A stretch of 10,137 nt of DNA from Bacteroidaceae bacterium (GTDB lineage: Bacteria; Bacteroidota; Bacteroidia; Bacteroidales; Bacteroidaceae). Position numbers and translations under genes: made by a program. This document shows positions 6,147 through 10,137 of this stretch, piece by piece. Location: NCBI GenBank assembly GCA_017618515.1, contig JAFZUB010000146.1, forward strand, positions 1 to 10,137, in the 5' to 3' direction. Position 1 is the first letter of the stretch; every line of letters begins with the position of its first letter. Below the pieces are notes generated by a model, which saw only the letters and a list, made by a program, of their open reading frames with translations, was not told where the DNA came from and did no database searches.

Positions 6147-7049
6147 ATGCGCTACGCAGTAATAGGCACAGGGGCGATAGGCGGCTACTACGGCGCCAAG
6201 CTCGCACAGAGCGGGCAGGAGGTACACTTCCTGCTCCACAGCGACTACCGCTTCGTCCTCGAGCACGGACTGCAGGTCAACTCCTGCGACGGCAGTTTCC
6301 ATCTCGACAAGCCGCAGGTGTATGCCTCCACAGCAGACATGCCTCAGTGCGATGTGGTGCTCGTTGGACTCAAGTCAGTCAACAACCACCTGCTGCCCTC
6401 CCTGCTACCACCACTGCTAAAGAAAGATACCCTCGTCATCCTCATCCAGAACGGCCTCGGCCTAGAGGATGACCTGCAACAGCAAATGCCAGACCTGCAC
6501 CTCGCTGCAGGCCTGGCATTCATCTGCAGTGCCAAGACCGAGCCGGGCACTGTTGACCATCAGTGCTACGGCTACATCAACATCGGCAACTACTCATGTC
6601 CCAACCCCCAGCTGGTGGAGCAGGTAGTCAGCCATTTCTGCGCCGCAGGCATCGACGCCCACACGGTGGAGTACCATGAGGCACGTTGGAAGAAAGCCGT
6701 GTGGAATATGCCTTTCAACGGTATGACCGTAGCCCTCAACACACAGACCGACCTGCTGCTTGCCAACCCCGCCACCCGCCAACTCATCTACAGCCAGATG
6801 CTCGAGGTGATTCATGCAGCGCAAGCCTGTGGCGTTGAGAATATCGACGAGTCCTTCGCCGACAAGATGATCTACAACACCGAGCACATGACCCCCTACT
6901 CCCCCTCCATGAAGCTCGACTACGAATACGGCCGTCCTATGGAGATACACTATCTCTACACCCGCCCCTTGCAGATGGCGCGTGCATCGGGCTGCCCCAT
7001 GCCACAGCTCGAAATGCTCGAGGCCGAGTTGCAATTCCTACAGAAGTAA
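6147..7049 (+). CDS. panE: Ketopantoate reductase family (2-dehydropantoate 2-reductase)
   Basis: NADPH-dependent reduction of 2-dehydropantoate to pantoate in pantothenate and coenzyme A synthesis. The 300-residue length fits the family. The Rossmann motif GTGAIGGYYG is at 7-16, and Lys76 in VGLKS and Asn102 in QNGLG match nucleotide-site residues of E. coli PanE. The catalytic set aligns well: Lys183, Asn187 and Asn191 (KAVWNMPFN) and Glu266 (MEIHYL), corresponding to E. coli K176, N180, N184 and E256. The PanE/ApbA family contains members acting on other 2-keto acids, so the exact substrate is less certain than the fold and chemistry. It starts 17 nt after the third FKBP gene and is probably last in that operon. 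It converges on the minus-strand cluster with only 11 nt between stop codons, where I see no clear terminator. Confidence 0.85.
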   Translation: MRYAVIGTGAIGGYYGAKLAQSGQEVHFLLHSDYRFVLEHGLQVNSCDGSFHLDKPQVYASTADMPQCDVVLVGLKSVNNHLLPSLLPPLLKKDTLVILIQNGLGLEDDLQQQMPDLHLAAGLAFICSAKTEPGTVDHQCYGYINIGNYSCPNPQLVEQVVSHFCAAGIDAHTVEYHEARWKKAVWNMPFNGMTVALNTQTDLLLANPATRQLIYSQMLEVIHAAQACGVENIDESFADKMIYNTEHMTPYSPSMKLDYEYGRPMEIHYLYTRPLQMARASGCPMPQLEMLEAELQFLQK

Positions 7050-7060
7050 GAAATTTTCGC

Positions 7061-8347
7061 CTACCTCACAAATATTTTCTTGTAGGTCCCGTCGCTTTTA
7101 CGAACAATATTTATGCCACGCTGCGGAGCAGCTATCTTCTGCCCGTCGAGCGTGAAATATTGAACACTCTCTTCTGTTCTCTGTTCCCTCTTCTCTATTC
7201 CCGTTGCTTCGTCGTCGATGGTGGTCTGCCCGGCATTGACAATGGCGCCTGTCGTCCGGTCAATGAGTATGGCGATGACATTCAGCTTCGACTTGTCCTG
7301 AATCAGCCGTTTGTTGGCGATATTGGCTTCATAGGTGTAGTACTGCGGCACTCCCGCCTGCACCACAGGATTAACAGAGCCTTTCACTCCCTTCGCAAGG
7401 TTCCATGCCGCCACGCCGACGTGGTTGTACTCCAGCCCCGTCACCCTTGAGGAGGCGTTATACCAGAAGGGATTCGACGAGGCGTAGTCCGAATTGCCGC
7501 TCAGATTGTTGTTCTGCGCCCAGCTGGAGCCGGTGCCCTTCATGCCGTCCTGAGTCAGCGCGTAGCCTATGGCGTACTTTGTATTATCGTCCGAAAAGGC
7601 GAACTTGGTCTTAGTGTCTATCGTTATGGCGTCTTTCTCCGTGTTCGCCCACTGCGCACTTACCTCTATGCTGCCAGCGGCTATCCTGTTGCGGATATCC
7701 TTACTGATTTGCCCCTTCAGATCACCATCTGAGGGATAGAACCCTTCGCCTCTGTTGACTATCACACTAGGATAGTAGGGGGCACGCTGCGCTATCTCGG
7801 AGAAATCGCTCGACTCCATTATGTCGCTACAGTGCACGGCTATCAGCACCGCCTGCTTTCCGTAGGCCTCGTGGGCTCTCTCCATGGCGTCGAAGCCTAT
7901 GGGGCACCATCCGCACCATGTACCGGTAAACTCCTCCACCAGCGGAGTCACCACGGGCTTTTCTATGATGGTAATCACACTGCCCGTTGAGTTGGGCTGG
8001 TCAGCCTCGTTGGCAGCGCCGTTCACCCTGGTGATGGCGAAAGTCTTGATATACCTCCTGGCCTCGCCATCCGCCGACAATGAGATGGTATATTCTCGGC
8101 TCTGGTTAACCGCGAGGTTCCTTGCTGACACTGTTGTCTCGGCGGTCGAGTCCCCCTCGGTAACGATACAGTAAGAGAAGCTTCTTATCGCCTTTGTACC
8201 ATTGTTGGTGATTGTTACCGGCACCTCTATCGTTTGTCCCTTCAGCACATAGTATGTTCCGAAATCGGAGGGAGTGGCGCTATTCTGCTGCCCGTAGCTG
8301 CCTGCCGCCATAAGAATGGCGAAAATGGAGAAAAAGATTCTTTTCAT
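7061..8347 (-). CDS. Secreted thioredoxin-like CxxC protein (Omp28-related) with sorting-like C-terminal tail
   Basis: A 428-residue exported protein. The signal peptide is about 1-20 (MKRIFFSIFAILMAAGSYGQ). Residues 25-128 look like an Ig-like beta domain (VTITNNGTKAI, then alternating strands). A thioredoxin-like domain follows, with EEFTGTWCGWCPIGFDAM carrying Cys145 and Cys148, then YYPSVIVNRG with Pro193 at the likely cis-proline position. The C-terminus has a charged linker (GIEKREQRTEES, 383-394) and a short tail (YFTLDGQKI to KKIFVR) resembling the end of type IX secretion sorting domains, though much shorter than the usual 70-80 residues. The likely role is extracytoplasmic thiol-disulfide exchange; the substrate is unknown. 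The gene is last in a four-gene minus-strand cluster, 12 nt after the preceding gene. Confidence 0.8.
   Translation of the reverse strand: MKRIFFSIFAILMAAGSYGQQNSATPSDFGTYYVLKGQTIEVPVTITNNGTKAIRSFSYCIVTEGDSTAETTVSARNLAVNQSREYTISLSADGEARRYIKTFAITRVNGAANEADQPNSTGSVITIIEKPVVTPLVEEFTGTWCGWCPIGFDAMERAHEAYGKQAVLIAVHCSDIMESSDFSEIAQRAPYYPSVIVNRGEGFYPSDGDLKGQISKDIRNRIAAGSIEVSAQWANTEKDAITIDTKTKFAFSDDNTKYAIGYALTQDGMKGTGSSWAQNNNLSGNSDYASSNPFWYNASSRVTGLEYNHVGVAAWNLAKGVKGSVNPVVQAGVPQYYTYEANIANKRLIQDKSKLNVIAILIDRTTGAIVNAGQTTIDDEATGIEKREQRTEESVQYFTLDGQKIAAPQRGINIVRKSDGTYKKIFVR
7181..7197 (-). repeat. Third copy of the GA-rich 17-mer
   Basis: CTGTTCCCTCTTCTCTA matches the 8444-8481 copies at 16 of 17 bases and lies at the same protein position (GIEKREQR), just before the sorting-like tail of a different protein. 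Confidence 0.8.
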
Positions 8348-8359
8348 CTCTATAGTTCT

Positions 8360-8959
8360 TTATTTTAGTATTTTCTTGCCGTTGTAGATGTAAATACCCT
8401 TGGATAATTGACCGCTAATCCTGCGGCCCTGCAGGTCGTACCACTGTTCTCTCTTCTCTAGTCTCTGTTCTCTCTTCTCTATCCCCGCAGGGTCTCCGTT
8501 AATGAAATGTATATACACGGTCTGGGTGCTGGCATCGAGGGTCACGTCCAGCTTGGCAGTCAGCTCGCCGTCATTGACTATGTTGGTGGCGTCAAACAAC
8601 ACCTGTATCCCCTCATCGGCACTGAACGTCTTGGTCAGCATCGTCTTGCTGCCCACCAGCGTACACTCGCCGCCCATACACCACTGCAGGGTGGTGGCAT
8701 CCAACGTGTTGTCCTGTATCTGCAGCACAGCCGTCACCGTTCCCGAGGCGCCGCCCAGGCAATCCAGCACCAGTCCGTCCATCGGGGCAGTGCTGGGGTT
8801 GGTCTCACACGACATCTCGCCGAAGAAGTCTTCCTCAGCCACTATGGTCACAGTGGCCTCGTTGTCCAGCCTCTGTCCTTGGTATCGGAACTCCAGCGTC
8901 TGGGCTCCCGCCGTTAGGAAAGAGAGAATGCCTGCTATTGCAAAAATCGTCTTTTTCAA
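8360..8959 (-). CDS. Small secreted four-cysteine protein with sorting-like tail, TTG start
   Basis: A 199-residue protein of unknown function. The best start is TTG at 8959, only 7 nt after the stop of the Omp28-like gene, because it opens a clean signal peptide (MKKTIFAIAGILSFLTAGA, cleavage near 19). Extending to ATG 9064 would instead add a lysine/threonine repeat read from DNA repeats within the upstream gene. The mature part is rich in predicted beta strands (LEFRYQGQRL, TVTAVLQIQD, TVYIHFINGD) and has four cysteines at 51, 67, 94 and 99, the last two in WCMGGECTLV. The tail holds a duplicated linker (IEKREQR, LEKREQW) and then WYDLQGRRI...GIYIYNGKKILK, similar to the end of type IX sorting domains. 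Its place between two CxxC proteins suggests it is exported with them and may be disulfide-bonded. Confidence 0.75.
   Translation of the reverse strand: MKKTIFAIAGILSFLTAGAQTLEFRYQGQRLDNEATVTIVAEEDFFGEMSCETNPSTAPMDGLVLDCLGGASGTVTAVLQIQDNTLDATTLQWCMGGECTLVGSKTMLTKTFSADEGIQVLFDATNIVNDGELTAKLDVTLDASTQTVYIHFINGDPAGIEKREQRLEKREQWYDLQGRRISGQLSKGIYIYNGKKILK
8444..8481 (-). repeat. Tandem 21-bp GA-rich repeat in linker
   Basis: The 17-mer CTGTTCTCTCTTCTCTA (plus strand) occurs at 8444-8460 and again at 8465-8481, a 21-bp period. On the coding strand this gives two seven-residue units, IEKREQR and LEKREQW. A third copy with one mismatch is at 7181-7197 in the neighbouring gene. Confidence 0.85.
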
Positions 8960-8966
8960 TTCTAAT

Positions 8967-9824
8967 CTATTCGTTTTCGTTATCGTTATCGTGGCTCCCC
9001 TCCTTTTGGGAGGGGTTGGGGGTAGGCCTTTCGTTTTGGTTTTCGTTTTCGTTAATATTCGCACGTGTCACCTGCAGCACGCCCTCGTCATTATAAACAA
9101 AAGCCACTATGCTCAGCATCTGCCTGTTCCATGACTCTTCGAGGGGGAAGGTCATATACTGCTCGTTCCATTCACCCTCCTTCACGGTGACGCTCTCTCC
9201 CCACAGACCGTTGACGGGTGCACGCAGCACATGGTTGTGGACATAGTCGGTGTTGGCCGTTCCGTTGGGCATCAGTTGGAGCGCCGTCACGCTATCCTCC
9301 AGCAGCCATACCTGCAGGCGGCCATCCACCTGTCCGTCGGTGCCGTATTCGCTCACCATTATTTCTATTTCTTCTGTCCCCAACGAAGTCTGCACATTCA
9401 TCTCCAACGGAGCCGTCTTGCCCATCTCCTCCTTTATTGCCGCAGCCCAGTCGGTATAGTTGGTTGCCCCGTGGCGGTTCACCAAGCCCACGGGCTGGTA
9501 CTCCAGTCCCCAATGGGTGAAGTATTCGTCGCCAGCCTCTGTGGCCAGTCCCACATACCTCGCGTTTCCTGCGAAGCCCAGCGGACCGCCATGTATGCCG
9601 ACGGCTATGAGGGCTGTGTCACCATACGTCTGCACCAACTGCTCTATCACCTCTGAGCCCAGAGGACAGTTCACGCAACGCTGCCCCGTGAAGTCCTCCA
9701 GCAATACTGCCCGACGGGCAGGCTCGGGCTTGACGTAGATGAGCCGCTCGTCCTCCCCGATATAGCTGCACGATGCGGTCAGCAGTACCGTCAGCAACAG
9801 TATTATGGATTTCTTTATATTCAT
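8967..9824 (-). CDS. Omp28-like lipoprotein with CxxC thioredoxin-like motif
   Basis: A 285-residue lipoprotein. The signal peptide ends LLTASC, with Cys19 as the lipidation site; the acidic run GEDE at 23-26 could favour surface display but is not a strict match to known export signals. The domain at about 38-255 begins ARRAVLLEDFTGQRCVNCPLGS, with Cys50 and Cys53 as the CxxC pair, and includes EYQPVGLVNRHG with Pro111 at the likely cis-proline position. The phrase LLEDFTGQRCVNCP is typical of the Omp28-related family of Bacteroidetes outer-membrane proteins. The last 29 residues (INENENQNERPTPNPSQKEG onward) are low complexity and coded by a repeat element, not by the domain. It starts 5 nt after the upstream beta-barrel gene. 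Function in the family is poorly known; thiol chemistry or adhesion are possibilities. Confidence 0.82.
   Translation of the reverse strand: MNIKKSIILLLTVLLTASCSYIGEDERLIYVKPEPARRAVLLEDFTGQRCVNCPLGSEVIEQLVQTYGDTALIAVGIHGGPLGFAGNARYVGLATEAGDEYFTHWGLEYQPVGLVNRHGATNYTDWAAAIKEEMGKTAPLEMNVQTSLGTEEIEIMVSEYGTDGQVDGRLQVWLLEDSVTALQLMPNGTANTDYVHNHVLRAPVNGLWGESVTVKEGEWNEQYMTFPLEESWNRQMLSIVAFVYNDEGVLQVTRANINENENQNERPTPNPSQKEGSHDNDNENE
8972..9056. repeat. 85-bp repeat element: hexamer tracts flanking a GC-rich hairpin
   Basis: Left tract CGTTTTCGTTATCGTTATCG (8972-8991) and right tract TCGTTTTGGTTTTCGTTTTCGTTAAT (9031-9056) are runs of CGTTTT-like hexamers. Between them CCCCTCC (8997-9003), loop TTTTG, GGAGGGG (9009-9015) forms a hairpin, followed by TTGGGGGTAGG. 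The element is in frame with the Omp28-like gene and encodes its asparagine/glutamate-rich tail. Composition differs sharply from both flanking coding regions. I recall similar CCCCTCCC...GGGAGGGG hairpins dispersed in Bacteroidetes genomes, but cannot verify copy number here. Confidence 0.65.
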
Positions 9825-9829
9825 GAGCC

Positions 9830-10137
9830 TCAGAAGTTGCAGTTATACGACAGCGTCCATCCCCTTGTGGCGGGGACATACCTGCACACACCGCCCGAAC
9901 AGTTGTAGCCGCCGCGAGTGCGCCCATAGCCAGCCTGCAGGCGGTGGGACTTGTAGCTGAACGTCACCGCCCCCTGATAGTAGTGCGTCTTGGTAGAGCC
10001 GTTGTTCCACATGTCGCTCACCGTTATCATCCAGTGAGGAGCCAGCGACAGCTCCAGCAATCCCTGCGACCAGTCGCGCTGGTCATCGCCCGTCCAGAGA
10101 TACTGCAACTCGCTGCGCAGCTTCACCTTGGGGGCTA
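9830..10137 (-). CDS. Probable outer-membrane beta-barrel protein (DUF6029-like), C-terminal end
   Basis: The frame is open from the right edge to the TGA at 9830, giving 102 complete codons of the C-terminus; the start lies outside the window. The internal GTG at 10126 is not a likely start because the frame continues upstream (APKVKLRSELQYL). The sequence alternates polar and aromatic or hydrophobic residues (LRSELQYLWTG, GLLELSLAPHWMITVSD, YYQGAVTFSYKSHRLQAGYGRT) and ends in an aromatic residue (WTLSYNCNF), as outer-membrane beta barrels do. The motif NCSGGVCRYVPATRG resembles, from memory, the end of DUF6029 proteins of Bacteroidetes; that family name is tentative. It has three cysteines and is followed after 5 nt by the Omp28-like lipoprotein, so the two are likely co-expressed. 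Confidence 0.7.
   Translation of the reverse strand, partial: APKVKLRSELQYLWTGDDQRDWSQGLLELSLAPHWMITVSDMWNNGSTKTHYYQGAVTFSYKSHRLQAGYGRTRGGYNCSGGVCRYVPATRGWTLSYNCNF

Noticed and set aside
7050..7090. Possible bidirectional terminator between panE and the minus-strand cluster
   Set aside because: Only a 5-bp CCTAC/GTAGG pairing with a long loop is found; too weak to call.
8972..9056. Repeat tracts considered as a CRISPR array or insertion sequence end
   Set aside because: Units are 6 bp with no spacers, and there is no transposase or paired terminal inverted repeat with target duplication visible.
8960..9064. Extension of the small secreted protein to ATG 9064
   Set aside because: The extra residues are a translation of the hexamer repeat in another frame and would bury the signal peptide; TTG 8959 is the better start.

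Overview
The window looks like a chromosome segment from a member of the Bacteroidales, most likely Prevotellaceae or a close relative. Several things point there. Promoters fit the Bacteroidetes pattern (TTTG, about 20 nt, then TAnnTTTG), and start codons lack Shine-Dalgarno sequences. The gene order is acpP-fabF-rnc. There are Omp28-type lipoproteins, and two secreted proteins have short tails resembling type IX secretion sorting domains. Genus is an inference; no RNA gene is present to fix it. Coding density is very high and the longest gap without a gene is 283 nt (832-1114).

Layout. (1) 1-831, minus: the N-terminal half of ATP-dependent PEP carboxykinase (pckA), running off the left edge. 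(2) 832-1114: a divergent promoter region. (3) 1115-3518, plus: acyl carrier protein (acpP), ketoacyl-ACP synthase II (fabF) and RNase III (rnc). A terminator-like hairpin separates acpP from fabF, and a second hairpin sits at the fabF/rnc junction. (4) 3566-7049, plus: a promoter with a 14-bp palindrome, then a tight four-gene operon. It encodes three FKBP-type peptidyl-prolyl isomerases (predicted cytosolic, lipoprotein and periplasmic) and a ketopantoate reductase-family enzyme. (5) 7061-10137, minus and convergent: four tightly packed genes for envelope or secreted proteins. In transcription order they are the C-terminus of a probable outer-membrane beta-barrel protein, an Omp28-like lipoprotein with a CxxC thioredoxin-like motif, a small four-cysteine secreted protein, and a second secreted CxxC protein.

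How the parts relate. The left half is housekeeping: gluconeogenesis, fatty acid elongation and RNA processing. The FKBP operon reads as a folding set that places one isomerase fold in three compartments. The minus-strand cluster reads as an envelope or secreted module with two thiol-active proteins and a cysteine-rich partner.

The least ordinary signals are repeats. An 85-bp element, made of CGTTTT-type hexamers around a GC-rich hairpin, forms the C-terminal tail of the Omp28-like protein and abuts a TTG-started gene. A GA-rich 17-mer occurs three times in the linkers before the two sorting-like tails. A 40-bp exact repeat links the first and third FKBP genes. I see no CRISPR array, insertion sequence, tRNA, rRNA or clear defence system. 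Nothing here proves a wholly new system.
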